DNA of 6,824 nucleotides, from contig JAISOQ010000143.1 of NCBI GenBank assembly GCA_031275515.1, positions 1-6,824 of the forward strand. The letters run 5' to 3'. Position numbers and translations under genes: made by a program. The notes beneath the pieces are model-generated. The model worked only from the letters and a program-made list of their open reading frames with translations. It was not told the DNA's origin and searched no databases. Below are positions 1 to 6,632 of the stretch, in pieces. The stretch comes from Treponema sp. GTDB taxonomy: Bacteria > Spirochaetota > Spirochaetia > Treponematales > Breznakiellaceae. The stretch's first letter is position 1; every line of letters begins with the position of its first letter.

Positions 1-17
1 GCTTGCCCCGCGGAGGC

Positions 18-125
18 TCATTGCGGCATTTACCGGGCCTCTCACCTGGCGGCATGGATGCCAAAAACGCGCTCACCGGTTCGCGCACGCCCCTGGGTGT
101 CCCGCAGGCGACTGAATAGTTACAG
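18..125. repeat. 108-bp direct repeat, copy A
   Basis: This stretch recurs at 5354-5461 in the same orientation and with no length change. By hand alignment I count 8 substitutions in 108 bases, about 93% identity. The first ~42 bases are identical, and both copies end with GAATAGTTACAG. The bases on either side differ between copies, so these look like the true limits of the shared unit. Copy A starts close to the window edge and ends 12 bp from the rex stop, so it may form the 3' end of the rex transcript. No transposase or known element is visible. The base sequence and the GC-rich, hairpin-prone context suggest a dispersed, non-autonomous repeat, but the family is not identified. Confidence 0.85.
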
Positions 126-137
126 CTAAGTTTCAAT

Positions 138-785
138 TCAATATACCATCAGAGATCGCTTTGAGCGCATCTTTATACAAAGCATATCATAACCCAAAGA
201 AAAGTCTTCATTCTGAACTACCACATGAGAAGGCACTCTGAGTTGAGTATTGGTAAAATTCCATATTGCGTTAATTCCCGCGTCTACCAGGGTATCCGAA
301 ACATCCTGCGCGTAAATATCCGGCACCGTCAGAATCGCGATCTTGACATGCAATAAAGGAACATTGATAGCTATTGTTGTTGTATTAAGAACCGGTACTC
401 CATGGATAGCTGCACCTATCTTTTCAGGATCTATATCAAACCCCGCGACAATGTTAAGTCCGTTTAATTGAAATTCTTCATATCCGATAAGCGCTGAACC
501 TAAATTGCCGACTCCTGCTATAATTGCGTCCCGCGGAATATTCCACCCCAAAAAACCTTCAATAGCATCAACAAGAACTTCTGCCGGGTACCCTTTCCCG
601 GGTTTCCCCTTGATGCCGGTAATACCCAGGTCCTTGCGGACCTGAATTGATTCCAGATGCAATTCCCGCGCTATTGCGGCCCCTAAAATATACTTCTCCC
701 CTTCACGCCGCAGATTACGGATAATATGCAGATATGAAGGGAGCCTGCGAATCGAAAAAGCCGCGGATATTTTCAGATTTTGCAT
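138..785 (-). CDS. rex: Redox-sensing transcriptional repressor Rex
   Basis: Rex proteins repress fermentation, hydrogenase and respiration genes when NADH is low and leave DNA when NADH binds. At 215 residues this is normal full length. Residues ~8-80 form the winged helix: SIRRLPSYL at 11-19 matches the usual (I)SRLPxYxR start, and VRKDL at 49-53 with GKPGKGY at 60-66 is the recognition helix and wing. The Rossmann domain has GVGNLG at 91-96, FDIDPEKIG at 116-124 (Asp117 suits NADH binding) and the ILTVP segment at 151-155. The C-terminal helix of the domain-swapped dimer (about 196-210) is present. The ATG is preceded by AAGGA at 794-798 with an 8-base spacer. The gene follows hydA on the same strand after 104 bp, so it may be co-transcribed or have its own promoter. 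It looks more AT-rich than the hyd genes. The family call is firm; its targets are inferred. Confidence 0.95.
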   Translation of the reverse strand: MQNLKISAAFSIRRLPSYLHIIRNLRREGEKYILGAAIARELHLESIQVRKDLGITGIKGKPGKGYPAEVLVDAIEGFLGWNIPRDAIIAGVGNLGSALIGYEEFQLNGLNIVAGFDIDPEKIGAAIHGVPVLNTTTIAINVPLLHVKIAILTVPDIYAQDVSDTLVDAGINAIWNFTNTQLRVPSHVVVQNEDFSLGYDMLCIKMRSKRSLMVY

Positions 786-889
786 AAATATATTCCTTTT
801 AGTTTCGGTCTCGTAGGATCTGCTGAAAAGTCCGGATGAGATTACAGGTTCCCTTGAGGCGGCAGGAACTTCCGGTACAAACGGCAGGA
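786..889. other. hydA-rex spacer
   Basis: This 104-bp gap holds the rex ribosome binding site and no gene. It contains an 8-bp direct repeat, CGGCAGGA, at 860-867 and 882-889, and a weak inverted pair (GTTCC/GGAAC, around 848-869) without a following T-run, so I see no convincing terminator after hydA. I find no good Rex-type dyad or strong promoter. The simplest reading is read-through from hydA into rex, perhaps with an added weak promoter. Confidence 0.4.
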
Positions 890-2641
890 TCAGACATGGC
901 GGCTCCCTTTTTTCGTATAATCCACATGGAGCAATTCATGGACCCGCCCCTTGAGAATTCCGTTATACAGGTTCATCATCAGGGGATTCTCTTCGGAACG
1001 TTTGATGTAACAGAGCCGATCCGCCGAATAAAGGCCCCGGCCCCGTTTTTCTTTTTCTTCCCGGCCTGCTGTGGGCTGACCCGCGCCGCAGACGCAGCCC
1101 CCCGGACAGGCCATGACCTCCACAAAGTCGTAGTGTTCTTCCCCCCCGGTGATCCGCCTGATAAGATCCGACGCGTTTTTTAAGCCGCTTACCATAGCGA
1201 TCTTTAGTTCCCGTTCACCATACATGATGGCTGTGGTTTTAATTCCCTCCATGCCCCGCACCCCATGCCAGGCCAGGGCCGCGATGCTCCGGGAAGATTT
1301 ATCATTGCTCACCCGGCGGAGTACCGCCTCGGTAACGCCGCCGGATACGCCGAAGATCACCCCCGCGCCGGAATAGGTCCCAAAGGGCATGTCAACCGCT
1401 TCGGGCTCCAGTTCGTGGAAAACGATTCCCGATTCCTGTATCATGCGGACCAGTTCCTGGGTGGTCAGCACATAATCGACCCGGGGCTTTCCGTTCACCG
1501 TGAATTCCTCCCGGGCGGCCTCAAATTTTTTCGCGGTACAGGGCATAACGGCTACATGTACATGGCGGCGGCCGGAGAGGCGGCTTGTTTCTTCACCGAT
1601 GACCGAAGCGAACATTTGCATGGGAGACCGCGCCGTCGAAATATAGGGAAGTATTTCGGGATGATGCTTCTCGCAGAATTGTATCCATGCGGGACAGCAT
1701 GAGGTAAAGAGGGGCATACCGTCAGGATCTTTTTCCAGCTTTTTGAGGAATTCGTTGGATTCTTCAAGAACGGTCAGATCCGCGCTGGTGGAAGTATCGT
1801 AGATTTCATCAAAACCCATACGGCGCAGGGCCGCTACGATACGGCCTATGGCGTTGTCCGCAGCTCCCGCGGTGTTGCCCGGGACATACCCCCTGTCCTG
1901 AAGGCCGAATTCCCTGCCTACCGCCACCCGTACCGCCGGGGCGATCTGGCAGCTTACCTTTGTTTCCCTGTCGTCCAGGGCGCTCCACACTTTTCTGACG
2001 TCGTCCTTTACCGTAATAGCCCCGGTGGGACACACCGCGGCACACTGGCCACAGCCCACACAGGATGAATCGGCGATAGGCTGTCCGAAGACAGGGCTGA
2101 CGATCATTCTGGAACCCCTGTGGACAAAGTCGATGGCCCCCACATCCTGAATCTCGTTGCACATCCGCACGCAGTCGCCGCAGAGTATGCACTTGGCCTT
2201 GTCCCGGGTAATGCAGAGGGAGGAATTGTCGATCTTCGGTTCCGGGGCGGTATTCGGAAAACGTACCTGCCGGATGTTGAACCGTTTAGCCAGTTCCTGA
2301 AGCCTGCACTTCCCGTTCATGGTACAGGCGGTACAGTCCCGGCAGTGATTTGCCAAAAGCAGTTCAAGGATCATCCTGCGGTATTTCCGCAGCCGTTCCG
2401 TATTGGTCCTTATCTGCATCCCGGCCTTGGGAGGGGTCGAGCAGGCCGCCTCAAGGTTCCGGCCGGTTTCTACCATGCACATCCGGCAGGCTCCATAAAT
2501 CGAAAGCTCCGAATGATAACAAAAGGTGGGAAGCTCAATCCCCGCCTTTCGGATCAACGCGAGAATATTTTTTTCTCCGTTAATCTCTACCGGAATCCCG
2601 TCTATCGTAATGTGTTCTTTTACTTGATTCTTTTTTTCCAT
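890..2641 (-). CDS. hydA: [FeFe] hydrogenase catalytic subunit HydA (NAD-linked multimeric type)
   Basis: The catalytic subunit, reducing protons or oxidising H2 at the H-cluster in the cytoplasm (no signal peptide). Domains in order: N-terminal [2Fe-2S] with Cys41, 52, 55, 67; His-ligated [4Fe-4S] with His99, Cys103, 106, 112; two [4Fe-4S] clusters with Cys151/154/157/161 and Cys194/197/200/204; then the H domain. The H-cluster motifs are L1 TSCCPAW (313-319), L2 MPCTAKKFE (366-374) and L3 ACPGGCVCGAGQP (511-523), giving ligands Cys316, 368, 512 and 516. The proton path appears intact: Cys315, Glu294, Glu297 and Ser339. The small-subunit-like tail ends with HELLHVDY (568-575). At 583 residues it lacks the extra C-terminal [2Fe-2S] domain of the Thermotoga protein. 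Shine-Dalgarno AAGGAGG (2652-2658) lies in the end of hydB, 2 bp before which hydB stops. The L3 motif departs from the common CVNGGGQP. The hydEFG maturases are not in the window. Confidence 0.97.
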   Translation of the reverse strand: MEKKNQVKEHITIDGIPVEINGEKNILALIRKAGIELPTFCYHSELSIYGACRMCMVETGRNLEAACSTPPKAGMQIRTNTERLRKYRRMILELLLANHCRDCTACTMNGKCRLQELAKRFNIRQVRFPNTAPEPKIDNSSLCITRDKAKCILCGDCVRMCNEIQDVGAIDFVHRGSRMIVSPVFGQPIADSSCVGCGQCAAVCPTGAITVKDDVRKVWSALDDRETKVSCQIAPAVRVAVGREFGLQDRGYVPGNTAGAADNAIGRIVAALRRMGFDEIYDTSTSADLTVLEESNEFLKKLEKDPDGMPLFTSCCPAWIQFCEKHHPEILPYISTARSPMQMFASVIGEETSRLSGRRHVHVAVMPCTAKKFEAAREEFTVNGKPRVDYVLTTQELVRMIQESGIVFHELEPEAVDMPFGTYSGAGVIFGVSGGVTEAVLRRVSNDKSSRSIAALAWHGVRGMEGIKTTAIMYGERELKIAMVSGLKNASDLIRRITGGEEHYDFVEVMACPGGCVCGAGQPTAGREEKEKRGRGLYSADRLCYIKRSEENPLMMNLYNGILKGRVHELLHVDYTKKGSRHV

Positions 2642-2643
2642 AA

Positions 2644-4518
2644 TTAGCTTGCCTCCTTAACGGCGCTGAAGGAACAGGTTTCGATACAGGCCCTGCACTT
2701 GATACATTTGGCTTCGTCGATGACAAAGGGCTGTTTATTCACACCGCTGATAGCCCCAACGGGACAGGCCCTGGAACATTTTGAACAGCCTTTGCACTCC
2801 GCCGCCTCAATGTAAATCCTTTTAAGTTTTTGACAGCTCCCCGCGGGGCAGCGTTTTTCGTAGATGTGGGCTTCGTATTCGCTCCGGAAATTTTTGATGG
2901 TACTCATCACCGGGAAAGCCGCGGTTTTTCCCAGGCCGCAGAGGGCGGTTTGGGAAATGGTGTCCGCAAGTTCCAGAAGAAGTTCAATGTCCCCGTCCGC
3001 CCCGTTCCCCGAAGTGATACGTTCCAGAATCTCCAGCATCCGCCGGGTTCCTTCCCGGCAGGGGACGCACTTGCCGCAGGATTCGTGCTGGGTAAAGTGC
3101 ATGAAAAAACGGGCGATTTCTACCATGCAGGTATGCGTATCCATCACCACCAGGCCCCCGCTGCCGACTATGGCTCCGGCTTTCTGCAGGGAATCGAAAT
3201 CCAGGGGAAGTTCCAGATCATCCCTGGTGAGGCAGCCCCCCGACGGCCCGCCGGTCTGCACCGCCTTAAATTCAGCTCCGTCCCGTATGCCTCCGCCTAC
3301 GTCGAAGATCACTTCCCCAAGGGTCATACCCATGGGCACTTCGATAAGGCCGGTGTTCTCGATGTTGCCGGTAAGGGCAAAGGTTTTGGTGCCGGGGCTG
3401 TTTTCGGGCCCGATGGTTTTGTACCACGAGGCCCCCCGGTTGATGATGAGCGGCACATTGGCGAAGGTCTCTACATTGTTGAGCAGGGTAGGTTTTTCAA
3501 AGAGCCCCTGTTCTACCGTCCGGGGAGGCTTTACCCGGGGCATTCCCCGTCTGCCTTCGATGGAGGCGGTAAGGGCGCTGCCTTCACCGCAGACAAAAGC
3601 GCCGGCGCCCCGGTAAATTTGCAGGTTAAAAGAAAAGTCCGTTCCCATGATATTCGCGCCCAAAAGGCCCGCCTCCTCCGCCTGGGCTATGGCGGTCCTG
3701 AGCCGGCTTACCGCCATGGGGTATTCGGCCCGGACATAGATATACCCTTCGGACGCGCCGCCGGCCCTCCCGGCGATGAGCATCCCTTCGATCATCTGAT
3801 GGGGTATCCCTTCCATGACGCTTTGATCCATAAAGGCGCCGGGGTCCCCTTCGTCGCCGTTGCAGACAACGTATTTGGGCTCCTCCTTCTGCCTGCTCAC
3901 CTGCTGCCATTTGGTCCCCGCGGGAAATCCCGCCCCGCCGCGGCCCCGGAGCTTGGAACCGGATATCTCGGTGATGATCTGTTCCCGGCTCATATCGAAC
4001 AGGGCCTTTTCAAAGGCCGAATATCCGCCTGTGGCGATGTACTCGGCGATGGACTCGGCGTTTATGCGGCCGCACTGCTCCAGCACAACCCGGGTCTGTT
4101 TCCTGTAAAAGGGTATTTCGTCCCGTTTGGGATAGGAAACGCCGTTTTTCCGGTAGACCAAACGGTCGATTAATTTTTTGCCGGCGATGGTCTTTTCAAC
4201 GATTTCCTCGCAGTCCCCAACCTTAACTCTGGTGTAAAGCCAGCCCTCAGGCTCAACAAGGATAAGGGGCCCTATGTCACAGTAACCGTGGCATCCGCAT
4301 TTCTTGATCCCCGCGGGATGTCCCGGTTCTTCGGTGATCCGTACCGCACAGGGAATCTTCTTTTCGTTGACGAGATCAACCAGGCGTTCATAGATGTCGA
4401 TGGCACCTGAGGCGATACAGCCTGTTCCCGCGCAGACAAGGACCTTGATTTTTTCATTATCCAGAGATTTTCTGTACAATTCCCTGGCCTTCCGCAATTC
4501 CTCTCTATTTGCCAGCAT
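2644..4518 (-). CDS. hydB: NAD-linked [FeFe] hydrogenase subunit HydB (NuoF-like, FMN/NADH)
   Basis: The flavoprotein subunit that exchanges electrons with NAD(H) through FMN. Domains in order: an N-terminal thioredoxin-like [2Fe-2S] domain (Cys29, 34, 76, 80); the NuoF core with the nucleotide/FMN motifs GRGGAGFPAG (192-201) and GDEGDPGAF (221-229), and a GAGAFVCGEGSAL segment (304-316); the NuoF [4Fe-4S] site ESCGKCVPC (479-487) with Cys527; a linker with His551, Cys557 and Cys562; and two C-terminal [4Fe-4S] clusters (Cys575/578/581/585 and 605/608/611/615). This order matches the fused HydB of trimeric bifurcating hydrogenases rather than the split HndB/HndC arrangement. Its 624 residues are normal for that type. 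The ATG overlaps the hydC stop by one base (TAATG), and the GGGGAAGGG at 4525-4533 serves as ribosome binding site, indicating translational coupling. The GEGSA segment differs from the GEETA of classical NuoF. Confidence 0.96.
   Translation of the reverse strand: MLANREELRKARELYRKSLDNEKIKVLVCAGTGCIASGAIDIYERLVDLVNEKKIPCAVRITEEPGHPAGIKKCGCHGYCDIGPLILVEPEGWLYTRVKVGDCEEIVEKTIAGKKLIDRLVYRKNGVSYPKRDEIPFYRKQTRVVLEQCGRINAESIAEYIATGGYSAFEKALFDMSREQIITEISGSKLRGRGGAGFPAGTKWQQVSRQKEEPKYVVCNGDEGDPGAFMDQSVMEGIPHQMIEGMLIAGRAGGASEGYIYVRAEYPMAVSRLRTAIAQAEEAGLLGANIMGTDFSFNLQIYRGAGAFVCGEGSALTASIEGRRGMPRVKPPRTVEQGLFEKPTLLNNVETFANVPLIINRGASWYKTIGPENSPGTKTFALTGNIENTGLIEVPMGMTLGEVIFDVGGGIRDGAEFKAVQTGGPSGGCLTRDDLELPLDFDSLQKAGAIVGSGGLVVMDTHTCMVEIARFFMHFTQHESCGKCVPCREGTRRMLEILERITSGNGADGDIELLLELADTISQTALCGLGKTAAFPVMSTIKNFRSEYEAHIYEKRCPAGSCQKLKRIYIEAAECKGCSKCSRACPVGAISGVNKQPFVIDEAKCIKCRACIETCSFSAVKEAS
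2652..2658 (-). promoter_or_regulatory. hydA Shine-Dalgarno inside hydB
   Basis: On the minus strand this reads AAGGAGG, a near-perfect anti-16S match, located in the last sense codons of hydB (Lys-Glu-Ala) and 10 bases before the hydA ATG. It fixes the hydA start and supports stoichiometric coupled translation of hydB and hydA. Confidence 0.8.
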
Positions 4519-5042
4519 TAATTTCCCTTCCCCCGGGCCGGTTCCGCCCTGAGTTCCCCGATCAACGCGGAAACTTTTTCCGGAGTCATGGCCGCGTAAA
4601 CTTTGTTGTTAACGGTCAGCGCAGGCCCAAGACTGCACGCGCCCAAACACGCCACGGTCTGGACGGTAAAACCCAAATCACCGGTGGTTACCTTAAACTC
4701 CGACAGGCCCAGTTCCCTGCGGAACCGTTCCAGGTTGGGAACGGATTTCCTCACATGACAGGCCGTCCCGTCGCACACCTTGATGATGTATTTTCCTTTC
4801 GGTTCCAGGGAAAAGTTTTCATAGAAGGTGGCGACCCCGTAGATCCGCGCCTCGCTCACCCGCAGCTTTTCCGCCAGATAGGGAAAAATTTCCGGGGGCA
4901 GGTAGTTGTACTTTTCCTGTACCCCCTGCAGAATGGGAATAATGGCGCTGGGCCTGCATCCCGCTCCGCCGATGATGGTGTCAAGGAATTCGTAATCAAA
5001 TCCCGAATCCACTTCCCTTTTCTCTTCTGAAGACTCTTTCAT
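4518..5042 (-). CDS. hydC: NAD-linked [FeFe] hydrogenase subunit HydC (NuoE-like [2Fe-2S])
   Basis: The small thioredoxin-fold subunit that holds one [2Fe-2S] cluster and sits beside HydB in the soluble complex. The 174-residue length is normal for NuoE/HydC proteins. The N-terminal helical part contains the typical PILQGVQEKYNYLP (36-49) and GVATFYENFSLEPKGKY (69-85) stretches. The cluster ligands are Cys90 and Cys95 (CDGTAC) and Cys132 and Cys136 (CLGAC). It is the first gene of the operon on the minus strand, and its stop shares a base with the hydB start. The AGAGAGG at 5050-5056 is the ribosome binding site, 7 bases before the ATG. A weak promoter-like pair can be read on the minus strand about 75-110... 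bases upstream region (TTCTGA and CATAGT, 17 apart, near 5074-5103), but it is a poor match. No Rex operator was found upstream. Confidence 0.95.
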   Translation of the reverse strand: MKESSEEKREVDSGFDYEFLDTIIGGAGCRPSAIIPILQGVQEKYNYLPPEIFPYLAEKLRVSEARIYGVATFYENFSLEPKGKYIIKVCDGTACHVRKSVPNLERFRRELGLSEFKVTTGDLGFTVQTVACLGACSLGPALTVNNKVYAAMTPEKVSALIGELRAEPARGKGN

Positions 5043-5115
5043 TAATTTTCCTCTCTATAAAAAATATTCGTAACTATGTCAGTCGCAGGGTGATTTCAGA
5101 ACTTTTCTTGTTCTC

Positions 5116-5159
5116 CAATGGACTTGTTCGGAAACTGAGGTTTCCGAACAAGTCCAATG
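5116..5159. repeat. Long palindrome upstream of hydC
   Basis: Bases 5119-5135 and 5140-5156 are perfect 17-base inverted arms (TGGACTTGTTCGGAAAC and its complement) around a TGAG loop. The arms extend to 20 pairs (5116-5159) with one A/A mismatch. No T-run follows on the minus strand, so it is not a standard terminator for a transcript entering hydC; the plus strand also lacks one. Arms this long and exact are not expected by chance. It could be the end of the repeat element that fills 5116-5461, an RNA stem in the hydC leader, or a protein-binding dyad. Confidence 0.9.
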
Positions 5160-5218
5160 CTTCAACAAAGGGGACAGAGAAGCCGCTGGCCGCGGCATTA
5201 AGGCCCTTTCGCTCTCAA

Positions 5219-5327
5219 TCGGCCCTTTAGGGCCGACGGCCCCTTGGGGGCCGACGGCTCATTGGGGACTAAAGCCTCTCCGGACTAAAGCCCCTCCATT
5301 CCGCGGATTGCGGCAACGAAGTTGCCG
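5219..5327. repeat. GC-rich hairpin and tandem-repeat cluster
   Basis: Several short structures follow one another. There is an 8-bp stem at 5219-5236 (TCGGCCCT/AGGGCCGA, 2-base loop), a 7-bp stem at 5237-5253 (CGGCCCC/GGGGCCG), and a 7-bp stem at 5311-5327 (CGGCAAC/GTTGCCG, GAA loop). Two tandem duplications are visible: an 18-bp unit (5222-5239 and 5240-5257, 15 of 18 alike) and a 16-bp unit (5266-5281 and 5282-5297, 15 of 16 alike). No gene fits here. The tight packing suggests a structured dispersed repeat rather than ordinary spacer. Confidence 0.8.
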
Positions 5328-5353
5328 ACGCTATCGGCCCTTCGGCATTATCT

Positions 5354-5461
5354 TCATTGCGGCATTTACCGGGCCTCTCACCTGGCGGCATGGATACCCG
5401 AAACGCGCTCACCGGTTCGCGCACAACCCCGGGTGTCCCCCAGGCGGCTGAATAGTTACAG
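5354..5461. repeat. 108-bp direct repeat, copy B
   Basis: This copy matches 18-125 at about 100 of 108 positions, same orientation, no gaps. It lies about 310 bp upstream of the hydC start and together with copy A brackets the hyd-rex block. It joins the hairpin cluster on its left, which copy A does not share, so copy B may be part of a larger composite element (about 5116-5461). An open frame crosses it on the minus strand, but all six codons that differ between the copies change the amino acid, which argues against coding. Confidence 0.85.
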
Positions 5462-5614
5462 ATTATCAAACAAAAATGGCGTTGTAAAATATAAATTTGG
5501 AATAAAGTCATATATATTTGATATTACCAATGGACGTTTTCCCCTGTTTGCCGTATTTTCCGGGAAAAAACCGTTAAAGCAAGCGTGAAAAACCCCTTCA
5601 AAGGATATTGGCGG
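5462..5614. other. AT-rich gene-free tail after repeat copy B
   Basis: The composition drops sharply to AT-rich at the repeat boundary (for example 5475-5530), supporting 5461 as an element edge. The only structure I see is a small perfect inverted pair, TTTTCC/GGAAAA, at 5556-5568. No supported gene, RNA or operator was found. This stretch lies downstream of the LysR-type gene and could carry the distal promoter of the hyd operon, but no good -35/-10 pair stands out. Confidence 0.4.
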
Positions 5615-5634
5615 CCATATAGTTTTTTATATGG
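5615..5634 (-). terminator. Weak hairpin just after the LysR-type gene
   Basis: Seven-base arms CCATATA/TATATGG with a 6-base loop lie 11 bases past the stop of the minus-strand LysR-type gene. Position fits a terminator, but the stem is AT-rich and no T-run follows it on the minus strand, so intrinsic termination is doubtful. Confidence 0.25.
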
Positions 5635-5644
5635 ATGAGGATTT

Positions 5645-6583
5645 TTAGTTATATTGCTTCAAGGAAACTTCATTTCGTGATTCAAAGAGCTTATCGATGA
5701 ATTTTTTGTCCAGCATGGTAAAGGTATAGTCCTTGCGATAAACAAGGACATCCTTGTAACGGTTATTGAGAAAGGCGCATTTCCGCTGGACAAGGCCGTA
5801 CCGTTTAAGCAGCCTGCCGGGTATGGGAGAGACCCACATATAGGTAGTCGACAGGCTGGTGAGAAGCTCGAACTGGTTAAACCGTTCGTAGAGGTATATC
5901 CGTTTTTGGGGTACCGCCTCTGATAATGGATATTGCAGTTCCGCCGTGTTAAGATAGGGTACTACCGTATCGCCGTGGACAATTTCGATATAAGATTTCA
6001 GTTTGGAAAATTTTACTTCATCATCCATAGCAAGGGGATGATTTTTCGACATCAAAGCCAGATATTCAAATTCCCAAATCAGATCGTGCCCTAAATGTTT
6101 ATCCGCAAGATAATCAAAATAATAATTTTCGTACATTGTCTGATAACGGATGATACCCAGATTAAATTTATGGCTGATTACATTCTCCACCGTGGAGATC
6201 GAATTGGTTTCCTGGATGTTGATGTTGATCTCCTTTTCAGTATCCAGTTCCATTGCAAATTTGGTAAAACCTCTGGCAATATAACTGCCCCTGGGTATGG
6301 ATATGCTGAAATCCTGCCGATCTATGGTTTCCGAATCGGTAAGTTTATTGATCTGTTCAAACTGTTCCAGAATTTTCTGGGCGTAATCCAGAAAGCGAAG
6401 CCCTTTTTGGGTGGGGATGACGCCGCGGGAATTCCGTTCAAAGATGGAAAATCCGACACTGTCCTCAATTTCTTTGACTATCTTGCTTAAATTCGGCTGC
6501 GCCATATAGAGATTCTCCGCAGCCTTTGTTATAGATCTGGTACGTTCAATTTCTATGGCATACTTAAAAAACAAAATATTCAT
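5645..6583 (-). CDS. LysR-family transcriptional regulator
   Basis: A DNA-binding regulator with the standard LysR layout and length (312 residues). The N-terminal winged helix-turn-helix covers about 1-60: RSITKAAENLYMAQPNLSK (16-34) is the helix-turn-helix with its typical AAxxLxxxQPxLSxxIxxLE-like pattern, followed by GFSIFERNSRGVIPTQKG (44-61). A linker helix (62-85) leads to a periplasmic-binding-protein-like effector domain (about 90-300) that would bind a small inducer, which cannot be told from sequence. The ATG has only a weak GGTGG-type ribosome binding site. Composition looks more AT-rich than the hyd genes. It is separated from hydC by the 602-bp repeat-rich gap and points away from the plus-strand start at 6768, the classic arrangement for a LysR protein controlling a divergent gene. 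That makes the right-hand gene, rather than hyd, its more likely target. Confidence 0.92.
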   Translation of the reverse strand: MNILFFKYAIEIERTRSITKAAENLYMAQPNLSKIVKEIEDSVGFSIFERNSRGVIPTQKGLRFLDYAQKILEQFEQINKLTDSETIDRQDFSISIPRGSYIARGFTKFAMELDTEKEININIQETNSISTVENVISHKFNLGIIRYQTMYENYYFDYLADKHLGHDLIWEFEYLALMSKNHPLAMDDEVKFSKLKSYIEIVHGDTVVPYLNTAELQYPLSEAVPQKRIYLYERFNQFELLTSLSTTYMWVSPIPGRLLKRYGLVQRKCAFLNNRYKDVLVYRKDYTFTMLDKKFIDKLFESRNEVSLKQYN

Positions 6584-6632
6584 TTACTACCACCATATCA
6601 ATGACCTGAATCCGTACATAAAATTGATTAAC

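Noticed and set aside
2830..4173. 447-codon open frame on the plus strand opposite hydB, and similar plus-strand frames opposite hydA (1265-1702, 2120-2647).
   Set aside because: They lie wholly antisense to strongly conserved genes. The translations are low-complexity, rich in Gly/Pro/Ala/Arg with no recognisable domain, as expected from the mirrored codon bias of GC-rich coding DNA.
5074..5103. Promoter for hydC on the minus strand (TTCTGA, 17 bases, CATAGT), and a CTGACA/TATAGA pair closer to the gene.
   Set aside because: The first pair matches consensus poorly; the second would start transcription within the ribosome binding site. Neither deserves a feature.
5219..5461. Possible CRISPR array.
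   Set aside because: The repeats are few, of different unit lengths, directly adjacent without spacers, and no cas gene is visible.
5354..5461. Insertion sequence or IS end: the unit ends in GTAACTATTCAG on the minus strand, which loosely resembles some IS termini.
   Set aside because: No transposase, no matching inverted end and no target duplication could be found, so an IS call is not supported.
5269..5511. 80-codon minus-strand frame across repeat copy B.
   Set aside because: The matching frame in copy A differs in six codons and all six change the amino acid, there is no good ribosome binding site, and the frame runs into hairpin and tandem-repeat DNA. It is best read as repeat sequence that happens to be open.
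5322..5588. 88-codon plus-strand frame over repeat copy B and the AT-rich tail.
   Set aside because: It crosses the sharp repeat boundary and composition change at 5461, has no Shine-Dalgarno and no recognisable domain.
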